From Mauremys mutica (lineage: Eukaryota; Chordata; Testudines; Geoemydidae): a stretch of DNA of 64,000 bases. Positions 11,783 through 25,200 of the stretch are shown here, one piece after another. Each line of letters starts with the position of its first letter. Within the stretch, counting starts at the first letter, position 1. The position numbers were made by a program, and so were the translations under genes. The DNA lies in the NCBI RefSeq assembly GCF_020497125.1, contig NC_059082.1:48072524-48136523 (forward strand), written 5' to 3'. The notes below the pieces were generated by a model, which worked only from the letters and a program-made list of their open reading frames with translations, ran no database searches and was not told the origin of the DNA.

Positions 11783-14700
11783 CTGCAAGGTAACGAACAG
11801 TTACTTGGAAAAGGGTTTTAACTTTCTTTAAAACGTTAACTAAGATGTGATTTAAAAATTCAAATATCCATGTTTGAGGTTTTCGGTATCACTAACTGAA
11901 TCTGTCCAGAAATCCTAGACTTTTGCTTACTACAATATCCTGAAAATATTTAAAAGACTTGTGTCACCAGGATTCAGAAAAAAATCTTGGATTTACATCT
12001 GTTACAGCTGAAGTAGTTTCTTTGTGTATGTCACCATTTCAGCTGGAAAAGTCTCTGGAATGGATCCTCCAAGTCTCTCCCCCATCTGCCTCCTCCCCAC
12101 CCCGACATTATATGGTGGCTACATTAGGAAAGATCTCCAATTCTCTACTAGGATTGGGCAACCTGGTGGTATCATACCTATGCTATAGCCAGAAAACTAA
12201 AGGCCTGAGTTCTGTCAATGCAGACACAGACTTAGAAATCATACAGTAGTTACTGTATAGTCTTGAGCACTTGCATCTCAATGGCTGCAAACAGGCAGGG
12301 CTAGAAAGTTGCCTATGGTTTTAGTAAAAAAAATTTTTTTAAACCAAGAACTTCTAGTAAAGTCCAATGTAGCAATCTAACTGTACATGCCATTCTAATT
12401 CATGCTTTGAAGTGAAATTACTGCACAGAATTGAACAAACAGTAAGTTTTCATCAGTGGTTTGTATAGTTAATAGCTGCCATATTGGATTAATGGTAACT
12501 ATTTACCTAATGCCTCATATTTCACTGCTGGCAAGCTTATCACCACTAAAACTATCCATGTAACAAAAGCTCACACTAAATATGCAAGCAGAAACATCAC
12601 CCTCGTGTATGTTTACACATTGCAATTATAAGAGTTCTATTTCAAGCTTAAAAATGGCTACTCCAAGGTTCTTATAAGTGGGCTGAGTAGTCTCATTTCT
12701 GCCTGTAGGCAGAAAAAAGGCTACCAAAACTCTTATCCCACATTAGCTTTGCTCAATGTTTTAAGTCCTTTAAGCCTAGTGGGTAGATTAATGATTTCCC
12801 CAATCCCTATATTTAATAAGGTCAGCCTGATGGCTCATCAGGAGAAAAAGTACTCTATTTTACAGCACAAGTTCAGTTTAGAGCTAAGCTCAGCACTCAT
12901 GATTGAATGCTCCCTGACTGGGTTTAGTGCACAAGCTCAGTCAGCTAGCAGCAGTGTATAGTTTACAGGGACAGCAAAAATTGCTGTTCAATTGGTATTT
13001 ACCTGCTACATTGCTCTAGGATGTTCATGTTCCAGCTGAGTATTGTACAAGAACCAAATATATCTTCCAACCCAGAATCAGCTATACCTCTTCTCCTCAG
13101 TGGTTTCTCTGAGGAAACTAGTGTTCTCACCTGGAGGGTATGTTCTTTTTGGAAAGTTCTGAGGTTCCTCAGCTGCTCCAAAGATGCTAGATGCCATTCT
13201 GTGTGGTCTGCTGGAAGAGGAAACTTCTTCTGTGTTCCCAAACAGATTACTAGAGCCTCCTCCAGGGGGTTTCAATACTCTGTTGCAGAACATTAACAGT
13301 TACTGACAGATGCCAACTTATTTGAAGTCTACTGCATTCAGCATGTTTGCCACATTCCTCCCCATCCCCAAAGTTAAGATTAAATTTGGTTAAAGTGCTC
13401 AAATTTTTATACTACACAGTTTAGGATTAGCAGACCAGAGTTAGAAATACTCTGTGCACGTCTATCATTAAAATTCACATACTTGTCTGGTTGGTCCTTG
13501 ACAAACTATGACAAACACTTGTAAGTCAACACTGAGCAGTAGTGGGGTGCCATATCTGCCTCTTCCAGAACGTTATTCTAGTAATTAGTTTGACACAGAT
13601 ATTAGTTCTGACCAGAATATGCCTGAATATAATCCCTTTGTGACCTCATACTACTGTAATAATTCCAGCCTGAAGGGTTACATTCCAGAACTTGGACATA
13701 ACCCTCATGTTAATACACAGCAACATTTCCTTTGGCTTGACATTTTCTTTTATAAAAGTGTAGATTTATCTGTAGTTTCCACTTGAGCAAAGCAAACTTA
13801 GAGATAGTCAGCAAGTGAAGGAAGACAGATATATTTGCTAAAGCAAGATTAGAGTCAGCCCTATGTTAGAAGGCTTTCCCTTCACCCTCCCACTTCCCTG
13901 GTTCTTGCCATACAGACAGCAAACAGCAAAAGACCAGAAGTCCAAAGTACAGACAATGTGATGTTTATTGGGGTCAATTTCTAGCAAGCATAAGAACAGC
14001 CATACTGGGTCAGACCAAAGGTCCATCCAGCCCAGTATCCTGTCTACCGACAGTGGCCAATGCCAGGTTAACTCCCTATGGGGCACCTAACAGGTAATGA
14101 TCAAGTGATCTCTCTCCTGCCATCTATCTCCACCTTCTGACAAACAGAGGCTAGGGACACCATTCATTACCCATCCTGGCTAATAGCCATTAATGGACTT
14201 AAATTCATGGAAGTTATCTAATTCTCTTTTAAACCCTGCTATAGTCCTAGCCTTCACAACCTCCTCAGGCAAGGAGTTCCACAGGTTGACTGCGCACTGT
14301 GTGAAGAACTTCCTTTTATTGGTTTTAAACATGCTGCCCATTAATTTCATTTGGTGGCCCCTAGTTCTTATATTATGGGAACAAGTAAATAACTTTCTTA
14401 TTCACTTTCTGCACACCACTCATGATTTTATATACCTCTATCATATCCCCCCTTAGTCTCTTTTCCAAGCTGAAAAGTCTTAGCCTCTTTAATCTCTCCT
14501 CATATGGGACCCGTTCCAAATCCATAATCATTTGAGTTGCCCTTTTCTGAACTTTTTCTAATGCCAGTATATCTTTGAGATGTGGAGACCACATCTGTAT
14601 GCAATATTCAAGATGTGGCCGTACCACCATTCCTGCATTAGTAAGAGCACTGCCAGCAGATCAAGAGAAGTGATTATTCCCCCTCTATTCTGGTGAGGCC

Positions 14701-17700
14701 ACATCTGGAATATTGCATCCAGTTTTGGGGCCCCCACTACAGAAAGGATGTGGACAAATTGGAGGGAGTCCAGCAGAGGGCAATGAAAATGATCAGTGGG
14801 ATGGGGCACATGACTTACAAGAGGCGGCTGAGGGAACTGGGCTTGTTTAGTCTGTAGAAGAGAAGAGTGAGGGGGAATTTGATAGCAGCCATCAACTACT
14901 AGAAGGGAGGCTCCAAAGAGGATGGAGCTCAGCTGTTCTCAGTGGTGGCAGATGACAGAACAAGAATCTTAGAATATCAGGGTTGGAAGGGACCTCAGGA
15001 GGTCATCTAGTCCAACCCCTTGCTCAAAGCAGGACCAATCCCCAACTAAATCATCCAAGACAGCACTTTGTCAAGCCAGGCCTAAAAAACCTTTAAGGAG
15101 GGAGATTCCACCACCTCCCTAGGTAATCCATTCCAATGCTTCGCTATCCTCCTAGTGAAAAAGTGTTTCCTAATATCCAATCTAAACCTCCCCTACTGCA
15201 ACTCGAGACCATTACTCCTTGTTCTGTCATCAGGTACCACTGAGAACAGTCTAGATCCGTCCTCTTTGGAACCCCCTTTCGGGTACTTGAAAGCAGCTAT
15301 CAAATCCCCCCTCATACTTCTCTTCTGCAGACTAAATACTACCAGTTCCCTCAGCCTTTCCTCAGAAGTCATGTGCTCCAGCCCCCTGATCATTTTTGTT
15401 GCCCTCTGCTGGACTCTTTCCAATGATTCCACATCCTTCTTGTAGTGTGTGGCCCAAAGCTGGACACAGTACTCCAAATGAGGTCTCATCAATGCCAAAT
15501 AGAGGGGAATGATTACATCCCTCAATCTGCTGGCAATGCGCCTACTTATACAGCCCAAAATGCACTTAGCCTTCTTGGTAACAAGTCTCATATCAAGCTT
15601 CTTGTCCACTGTAATACCTAGATCCTTTTCTGTAGAACTGTTGCCTAGCCACTCGGTCTCTAGTCTGTAGCAGTGCATGGGATTCTTCCGTCCTAAGTGC
15701 AGGACTCTGCACTTGTCCTTGTTGAACCTCATCAGGTTTCTTTTGGCCCAGTCCTCTAATTTGTCTAGGTTCCTCTGTATCCTATCCCTACCCTCCAGCG
15801 TATCTACCACTCCTCCCAGTTTAGTGTCATCTGCAAACTTGCTGAGGGTGCAATCCATGCCATCCTTCAGATCATGAATGAAGATATTGAACAAAACCAG
15901 CCCCAGAACTGACCGTTGGGGCACTCCACTTGATACTGGCTGCCAACTAAATTGGAGCCATTGATCGCTACCCGTTGAGCCCAATGATCTAGCCAGCTTT
16001 CTATCCACCTTATAGTCCATTCATCCAGCCCATACTTCTTTAACTTGCTAGCAAGAATACTGTGGGAGACCGTATCAAAAGCTTTGTTAAAATCAAGGAA
16101 CAACATGTCCACTCCTTTTCCCTCATCCACATAGCCAGTTATCTCCTCATCGAAGGCAATTAGATTAGTGAGGCATGACTTGCCCTTGGCGAATCCATGC
16201 TGACCATTCCTGATCATTTTCCTCTCCTCTACGTGCTTCAAAATTGATTCCTTGAGGACCTGCTCCATGATTTTTCCAGGGTCTGAGATGAGGCTGACTG
16301 GCCTGTAGTTTCCTAGACCCTCCTCCTTCCCTTTTTCCAGCCATCCCCAGATTGCCATGGGTTTTCAAAGATAATGGCCAATGGCTCTGCAATCACATCC
16401 ACCAACTCCTTTAGCACCCTTGGATGCAGCGCATCAGTCCCTATGGACTTGTGCTCGTCCACCTTTTCTAAATAGTCCTGAACCACTTCTTTCTCCACAC
16501 AGGGCTGGTCACCTCCTCCCCATACTGTGCTGCCCAGTACAGTAGTCTGGGAGCTGACCTTGTTCATGAAGACAAAGGCAAAAAAAGCATTGAGTACATT
16601 AGCTTTTTCCACATCCTCTGTCACTAGGTTGCCTCCCCCATTCAGTAAGGGGCCCCACACTTTCCTTGACCTTCTTCTTGTTGCTAACATACCTGAAGAA
16701 ACCCTTCTTGTTACTGTTGACATCCCTTGCTAGCTGCGTCTCCAAGTGTGATTTGGCCTTCCTGATTTCACTCCTGCATGCCTGAGCAATATGTTTATAC
16801 TCCTCCCTGGTCCCCAATCTTGCGCTTCTTGTAAGCTTCTTTTTTGTGTTTAAGATCAGCAAGGATCTCACTGTTACGACAAGCAACCAGCTTGGCTTAT
16901 TAACTATTCTTTCTACACATGAGGATGGTTTGTTCCTGCAACTTCAATAAGGATTCTTTAAAATACAGCCAGCTCTCCTGGACTCCTTTCCCCGTCATGT
17001 TGTTCCCCCAGGGGAAACTGCCGATCAGTTCCCTGAGGGAGTCAAAGTCTGCTTTTCTGAAGTCCAGGGTCCCTATTCTGCTGCTCTCCTGTTTTCCTCG
17101 TTTCAGGATCCTAAACTCAACCATCTCATGGTCACTGCCTCCCAGGTTCCCATCCACTTTTGCTTTCCCTACTAATTCTTCCCTGTTTGTGAGCAGCAGG
17201 TCAAGAAGAGCTCTGACTCTAGCATCTGCACAAGGAAATTGTCCTCTACACTTTGTAGCGCAGTGTTCTGACTTTTGATATGAATTAACTTGCTATTTGT
17301 TTATATAACCTGCAGTGTGTAATTAGAGGCTAATGTCCTACTTCTGACCTTTGTTTAGCTATACATGGATGCTTTGATGTCTCCAGGATGGCTAAAATGG
17401 TTTAAGTGAAGCCTAAGTTAAACAAATGGTTAGCTGTTGCTACTTTTCCCTGTCTTCTAATGTTGTAGTCTTAAAATTAGAAACCAGATGATTAATACAA
17501 TCACTGTGACAGAGGGAAGAGTTTCCGCATTGTTAGAATTTCAGATTTTACACAAGGTTTCTTATTTAAAGAGAAATCTTCAGCTCTGATCCTATACACA
17601 TTTATACACACTTATTTGAGATCAACATGACTGTGTATTTAATACCTGAATTCCTTTAATACTTAGAAGCCCCAGTCATGGGCCAAGAACCTGTTGTGCT

Positions 17701-20700
17701 AGGTGCTATATAAACAGAACAAAGATGGGCCCTGTCTCAAAGTGCTTACAATTTAAGTGTTTTCAGGGCCTTGAAATGCTTATCTATGCCAAGAGTTTAG
17801 GTTCAGGGCCTTGTTAACCTCCTCTGTCAGAAAGCAACCAGAAACCTCAGAACACTAAGGTAATAAGCTTTGCTCTAACTGCAGCACACACCGCCTTTTG
17901 ATAAACTGAGGATTCACAAATCAAGAAAGCTGAAATACTTCAGGGTTTGGAATGGCACCAGACATCTTCTGGATGAAGCAGTTCAAAAGGAGAAGACCCA
18001 GGCCAAGACTTGAGTCTAACTTAAAAATGGGTGCCTGAAGTCCATATATTAGGTACCTAAACAAACTAACCTGTTTTTCAACGTGCTGAGCACCCAACAG
18101 CACCCACTGTTCTGAATAAAGATATTTTTAATACTTTATTCTTTGCGTACAGCAGTTTGTAAAATTTAGATAAGACATCTACAGGGACACTGAAGTCAGT
18201 GGCTGAAATAGCAAAGTTTATAATTAAACTAAAATGGCACTAAGCACAAATTTTCAAGTTAAATTGAGGCTTTGTCAAACTAATTTTTTTTTTAAAAAGA
18301 GCCAGGTATAAGTTTTTGTCCCACACATCTTTTTTCGGTTGACCAAAACCACCTACAGCAGGGGTCTCAAACACGCGGCCCGCAAGGTTATTTTCTATGC
18401 CCCCCCCCCCCCGGCCCTCCCCCAGCATTTACCTAGAGCTGCTCCGGCGGCAGGGCAGGCTCCCTGTGTGCCTGTCCTGCCCCCGTGCCGCTCCGGGAAG
18501 CGAACAGAACCTGGGGGAGGAGAAGCGCAGGGGTGTGTGTTGATGTTGCTTCAGGCACCGCCCCCAGCAACTCCCATTGGCCGGGAATGGGGAACTGCGG
18601 CCAATGGAAGCTGCAGGGGGCAGTGCGTGAAGCAACAGCAAGACACACACCCGTGTCCCTGCTCCCCCACGTTTCAGCCGCTTCCTGGAGCGGCATGGGG
18701 ACAGGGAAGGCAGGCAGGGAGCCTGCCCTGCCCCTGGTGCGTGCCGGACTAGAGCCCGCCCCCCAACCCCTCCTACAGTCGAACCCCCTGCCCTGAGCCC
18801 CTTGCCACACCCCTCCTGCACCCCAACCCACTGCCCTGAGCCCCCTGCTGCACCCCGCACCCCTCCTGCACCCTAACCCCCTTCCCTAAGCTGCCTGCCG
18901 CACCCTTCCTGAACCCCGATCCCCTGCCTATACTCCCTGCCGCACCCCTCCTGCACCCCGATCCCCTGCCCATACTCTCTGCCGCACCCCTCCTGCACCC
19001 CACACCCCAACTCCCTGCCCTGAGCCCCCTGCCACACCCTTCCTGCACCCCAATCCCCTGCCCCCTGCCACACCCCCTCACCCCAACTCCCTGCCCTGAG
19101 CCCTCTGCCACACCCCTCCTGCACCCTGACCCCCTGCTGCACCCCTCATCCCTCCTGCACCCCCTGGGGGTAGGGAGGGGGTGGAGTTGGGGTGGGGATT
19201 TTGGGGAAGGGATTGGAATGTGGGCAGGGAAGGGGCAGGAAGAGGGGCAGGGGCGGGGCCTCATGGAAAGGGTGGAGTGGGGGCAGGGCCGAGGGCAGCG
19301 GGGGGGAAGGGGAGGTGTCAGTAATGCGGCCCTTGGGCCAATGTACTAGTCCTCATGTGGCCCTCATGGTCATTTGAGTTTGAGACCTCTGATCTACAGA
19401 ACAGGTACTGGTTATTTGTGATGCTCCAGAAGCAATAAGAGACTAAAAGGAAGTCTGAATCAACAAAAATTTCATAAAGTTAATCTTCAAACTGTATCAG
19501 ACTTTTTGCCAGAGTTCTTTTGGTATCTTTATGCCTGTTTTTCTGCTACAATTCCACTTTAAAGTTGGAAAAAAGAGCAAGCATTTCAGTCCTAGGACAT
19601 GTAAAAACTTCTTAAACTAGAAAACTTGTGACCCCATCACCAAAGATCAGACTTCATTAACCATTCTAGGGTTTACAGTGGACAAATGTAGTCCAGTGAA
19701 AGCCAAGCTTTCAGCAAACAGAATGCAGCCATAATAAGACTGCAGCGAGGGAGACAGGAATGAGGTGGTTATAGTAGAATCAGATTAGTGAAGCCTAGCA
19801 ACAAGTACCAACAGCTAAGGCTTGCCCCTGGAGTAGTAGGTCCGTAGCTTTATCAGTGCCTAGGTCAGCTGCCTTTACCTCCTAAGTTTGAGTAGCAAAT
19901 TTATCTTGTACAAAAAAGGAGTCGCATCAGCAATGTGATGGAACCCAGAGCAGCAGAAAGGAAAAGTTAGCCTGTTACACAGTATGCTTTAGTTAGGAAT
20001 TGTGGGAAAGGACAAGAATCTATGGCTGTTACGACTAACCCTAGGGACATCTCATGATGCAGTTCTTTCCCCTTTACCACCAAGTGCCTCCAGATCTTGG
20101 AATAAACACCATCATCTGGTTCACAGCCTAAATTAATCATTTTTTTGTTTTTTAAAAAACTCAGAATTCAGAGTAACTGCAAGCACCTCATTCCACTCTA
20201 AATTATGTTTTATCTCAGCTAAATCTTTAGTGCAATACATCTCCTTCATATGGATAACACAATCCTGTCAGATTCCAATACTATAGACACAAAGGAAGAT
20301 ATGAAAGAGCCGGTTTCTGTGCTGTGCATAATAAAAGCAACACCTAACTCAAGCAGCAGGTACACAGTCTATATTCAGTGCAGCATCTTGTAGCCTGCTG
20401 CCACGTATCCCCATTTCTATGAAGCTTGACTTCAGTTACACAAAATAAATGGCAGCATTTCAGATCTCCTGAAAAGGGAAGTAGTTCCAGTCTGTTACAA
20501 AGTGGGGGGGGGGGGGAGGGCGGCAGAAAGTTCCCCTTTTGTGTTCAGAGCAATTTCTTCCATCAAAATAAGCCTTTGTTGCATTTTGCTTTCACCGGTT
20601 TCATTAATTTTTTACACTTCCTAGTCTCACTGTGAACACCAGTTTACTGAACCCCTTCCATTTGCTGAGATTTTTAGCTACAGACTCAAACACAACAGGT

Positions 20701-22241
20701 AAGGCCTTTTGCTCATGATGTATCAGGTTCGAGTTTAAGGTTGAATTTGTCACAATGCTAAGCTAATCAGTTCTCCAGCTGAGTGAGCTATATTTTTCTA
20801 GCTATTTTAAAAAGAACTAAATTGCTATCAAAACATACATAAGAAAACCATGTTAGAAAGAGTCAGCTTTATCTAAGCGCTGTATTTACACAAAGCCAAC
20901 TTATGGCTTGAGGTCATTTGAGTGACCAAAAACCATAAACACAGGAGCTGGGGGAGGAATTTCTGTAAAGAAGAGCAAATGAGGACATACCAAGACACTA
21001 ATGGAGCCGGTTAAAAGATTTACTTTTTGTGGTCTTGTTCTTTTAAGAACTATAGCACTTTTATGTATGGCCAGAGGATGAGGGATAGAAAGGGAGAAGT
21101 CTAAGAATACTGCCAAAGATATACAGGAAAAAGAAATGCATAGCTTAATTTAGAAGTTATACATTGACTTAGAAGAAATTCCTGCTGTTAGAATTCTTGT
21201 TAGCATGCACATTTGCAGGAGAGCAAGGGTATAAACCCTCATTGTATTAAGAGGGTCAGTTTAAGTGTACTCCCAAATGGGACCATGCATTCCAACACCC
21301 TATTACATGGGAAACGAACCTAGGTTCTGTGGCAAGATTTCCTGATTCTGTGGCTGACTGGAAATTCTGCAACAGCTGATATTTAATTCATTAAAAGCCA
21401 AAAGCTTAAAATGAAGATTAATAGTCAATATATTAATCCCTTTGCTATTTTGACATTAAATTCAATATTATGCGGTCCTCACATTTTCAGCTATCAATAT
21501 GACAATGATTTTTGTATTGATAGCTTCTGATGCAGTTATTCATTAACAGGAGCAAAACTGGAAGTTGCTAGTTGCACAGAGAGGCTGTTTGGGACTGTGG
21601 GATAATGTCATTTTTGCTAATATTAACCAGCAGTGACAAGTTCTCATTATTAGTCTTCAGTATACACCCCTCAAAGGTATTGTTCAGGCTCTCTGCTGAT
21701 TTAGGCAGAAGCCAATGCACCTGTTATACTTAGGTCACATCTTCAATATTTACTTCAAAACAAAGAGGTCCAGAAAAAGTTTAAGTTAGAACCTACATTT
21801 GGTGCATTATTTATGACAAGTGGTGTTCCACAGTTGGAACTGGGAATGGAATACACCAGGAGACACTGCATGTGCTAACTACCCTCGCTCCAGAGCAGAC
21901 TTCCCAAGGATAAAAATGGGATGTTTGCACAACACTAGAGGGTAGAATATAACCATTATGTAATAAATAAAAAGCTATTTACAAAGTTACTGCATTCAAT
22001 AGATGGGAGAAATGATGCAGAGCACTTTTAGGAACATTTCTGCTTATGTGCATGCATTTGCTCAGTTTATATACACAACTGTGGTAGCTGCTCCCATAAA
22101 TTCATACCCAAGTTAGCTAAATATAATAATCAGATTTCACAGTTAACACTCCCTTACAGCACTTGTGGAAGAAATCCTCCTCACTGAAGTTTCCCTAGTG
22201 AGCATGGGACCTAAGACATCAATTTCTGCAGTTCTTGTATT

Positions 22242-22273
<32 letters not shown>

Positions 22274-25200
22274 AGCCCTTTTAATTGCGAAGAACTTTCA
22301 AAAACATGAAGCAAAGCCCAACACTGGTTTACATGTCTTCAGGGATCAGACAGCTTCAGATACATGAAGTGTCAATTTACATGTCGTCATGTAAACCAAG
22401 TGGCAAAGTTTTCAGAGAGATCATTTTCACAGCAGCTAGTCAGAGCTCTGTGGACATTGTTTTGTTAAGACTGAGGCAGGCACTTTAGGGTTTGACAAAA
22501 CCTTTGTCTTTCATGCATACTTTAAAACCCCCCCCTCCCCCCAAGAAAGACAAAAGTTTTGCTGACGCAAGTGGCAGCATGAACGTGGCTTTGTTGGCAA
22601 GAGCGCTCTCCTGAGGACAAAGTTAATGCTGCTCGCGGGGCTGGAAGTATTTTGTCGGCACATGCTGACTTTTAGCGACAAGGCTGTCTCAACACAGCCT
22701 TGTTGCTAAAAACTGCATGGTGCAGACAAGCCCTAAGTTACTTACTCATGGGTGGGGGGGGGGGGAAGAGGGGGATTAAATTGTGTGGGAGGGTAGTATA
22801 GCAAGGACTTCTTCTCAAGAGCCAGGAAGCTGGGGGAGAAGTAAGAAGACCCATTCCCTCACTGCAGCCAGAAGTCTTTGTACTTGAGAGAATAGAAAGG
22901 CTCTTTTCAATTGTGTAGCCCCTGCACCTTGCTGGTCTCCCCATACCTCATCTACATCTAACAAACAAATACAGATGTACAAGCTCCCAGAGATTAACAG
23001 GAATATAGGAACTGCTGCACTGGATCACTCCAGTGACCCATCTAGCCTAGTCTCCAATAACAAGAACCACATGCTTCAGAGAAATGCAACAAGTCCATTT
23101 TATGATTCTTAGAACTGTTTCAGGTTAAGAAAATGCTACAAACTATTTCCATTTGGACTGTTTTCTTTGCAGCCATAAAGGATAGAGGCTTTTTAAAAAG
23201 TGAAAGCTCACTTTCTGCAGAACCTGAATCTGTCATAGGTGTCAATGCTGGAAATAAGCTGGAGCTGGTCTACTGGCTGATAGTGTGACAAGTCATCTAG
23301 AGGAACAAAGTTAAACTCTTTGTACTGCTGTACTCATTTAAAATCCTTTATACACTTTTTTTTTTTAAGTAAGTCAGGGAGGGGACAAAGCATGGCACAT
23401 TAGTTTTTACACTTCTAGGATTTAGGAAGTTGTCTGAAACATGAGTACATTTGAAGTTTGAATATCTGAAAGATGTGATGTGATAAGGACAGTATCTTCT
23501 TGCCACTTCAACTCCAACAGCTAGTTCTTTGAATGGAAGCTTCCAATACCTGATGTTTATGACAAAATGCAACATCTTTAAACCAGACCTCCAGCTTTAC
23601 TATCTTTCATCATACCCAAGGAGTTTTTATTACTCATTAAATACTGCTTGCTAAGTTATAGCTTTTTAGTCCAGTAAGCAAGTAGGGGTTTTACTAAATA
23701 CCTACTCCCAGAGAAACACAACGTTCTTCTGCTCTGCCATTATTGATTTAGAAGAGGCATCTTTGTGTTCCAAATCAATACACACCAGTCAGAGCAAGAC
23801 TTTAGCTGCCAGGTGAAGAGAAGACAAGTAATGTACAAAGCAAAAAATAAATTAGTTCTAAAGGAAACTGAAGTTGGCACACACAGTTTTGTTGAAGATG
23901 CATAAGACAGAGCAGCACAGAACTACTATTACTGCAGCACCAAAAGCCAACCAGGAACGATGATTCAAAATGTATGGTAAAAAAGGTACTAAGTAATTCT
24001 TTGCCATAACTGCTTTTAAAATGATAAATCTCTCATTTGGATATTCTTTTGGCTCTATTACTTTAAAGATGATTTAACATTTAACAATGTGTACATTGCT
24101 ATAGCAATCTGGGTGATGGTGAAGAACCATCCTTGAAGTAGGTTTCTTGTCTGGAAAGTTACTCAGACAGCAGCTTTAATATGAAAAGTTTTATAATGGT
24201 GTTCAGTGTGCCTCATTATATGAAATTACTAAAAAAATCACACTATGCAAAGAGTAGTTTTTACCTCCTTTTAGAGGCTTGCTGTCTTACAGAGAGTCTG
24301 TGTTAAGAGGATTTATTTTGCCATGCTTCCAGATGTTGATGATTGATTTTGAATTAGGCACACAAATAAAACAGGCCCCTAAACATGACAACGGCAAAGG
24401 GTATCTGTATTATCAATTAATAAATTGTCAGCATGCTGACTAGAATAAGTGTTGGGGGAAAAGTTCCATATGACTAGTGATGTGAATTTTTCTAAAAGCA
24501 CCATTTGTTCATAGATACAGGAACCATCTCAGAGACCACAACAAAGCAATAGGGCATAGATCCAATATATGATGCACTGCAGCATTAGCAAATCAGATGC
24601 CTGCCTTATTTGAAGATCCACTCAAATAAGTGTTTGTGTTACTGTATCAACAGCTGAAGAAGATTTTGCCTTCCAAACGCAGTGTAAACACTGCCACGAT
24701 ACAGATTGTTTCTGCAACCACAGCTTCATGGTTTCTTATTAGAAGAGTTCTTCTCTACAGTCCAGACTCCATGCCATACGACCTATGAGTTACGAAGAAA
24801 ACAGTTCCCAAGCTGCCAAAAGTGAAGACAGAAAACTCTTCAGGGGTTATACTGAGTGTGCAGTTTTCATGGCAGCCCTTCCAAATTCAAGTTATAGCTT
24901 ATTTTGGACTTTGAAAGTTAGATAAACTAAAAGGGGCCTCATAATTTCCTAACTTTTTTAAAAAAAAGAAATTTAAACTGCAAATTCAAAAGTAAAACTA
25001 GTCTCCTTCCACCATATCACAAAGCCACGTGGCCTCATTGAGAAGGAAGGAAGGAAGCGTGCAGACACATTGTAAGGGTATTTGCTCATAAAGAAACTCA
25101 ACATCCACTTAAATAAAGCTTGCTGCCGCACGGGATCTCTTCAGAGACATACACAGTACCAAACAGCATGATCCGTAAGCCAACCTATGGTAACCCTGAG

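Noticed and set aside
18773..19264. 163-codon minus-strand frame
   Set aside because: It is generated by the C-rich minisatellite inside a hAT MITE; neighbouring frames are equally open.
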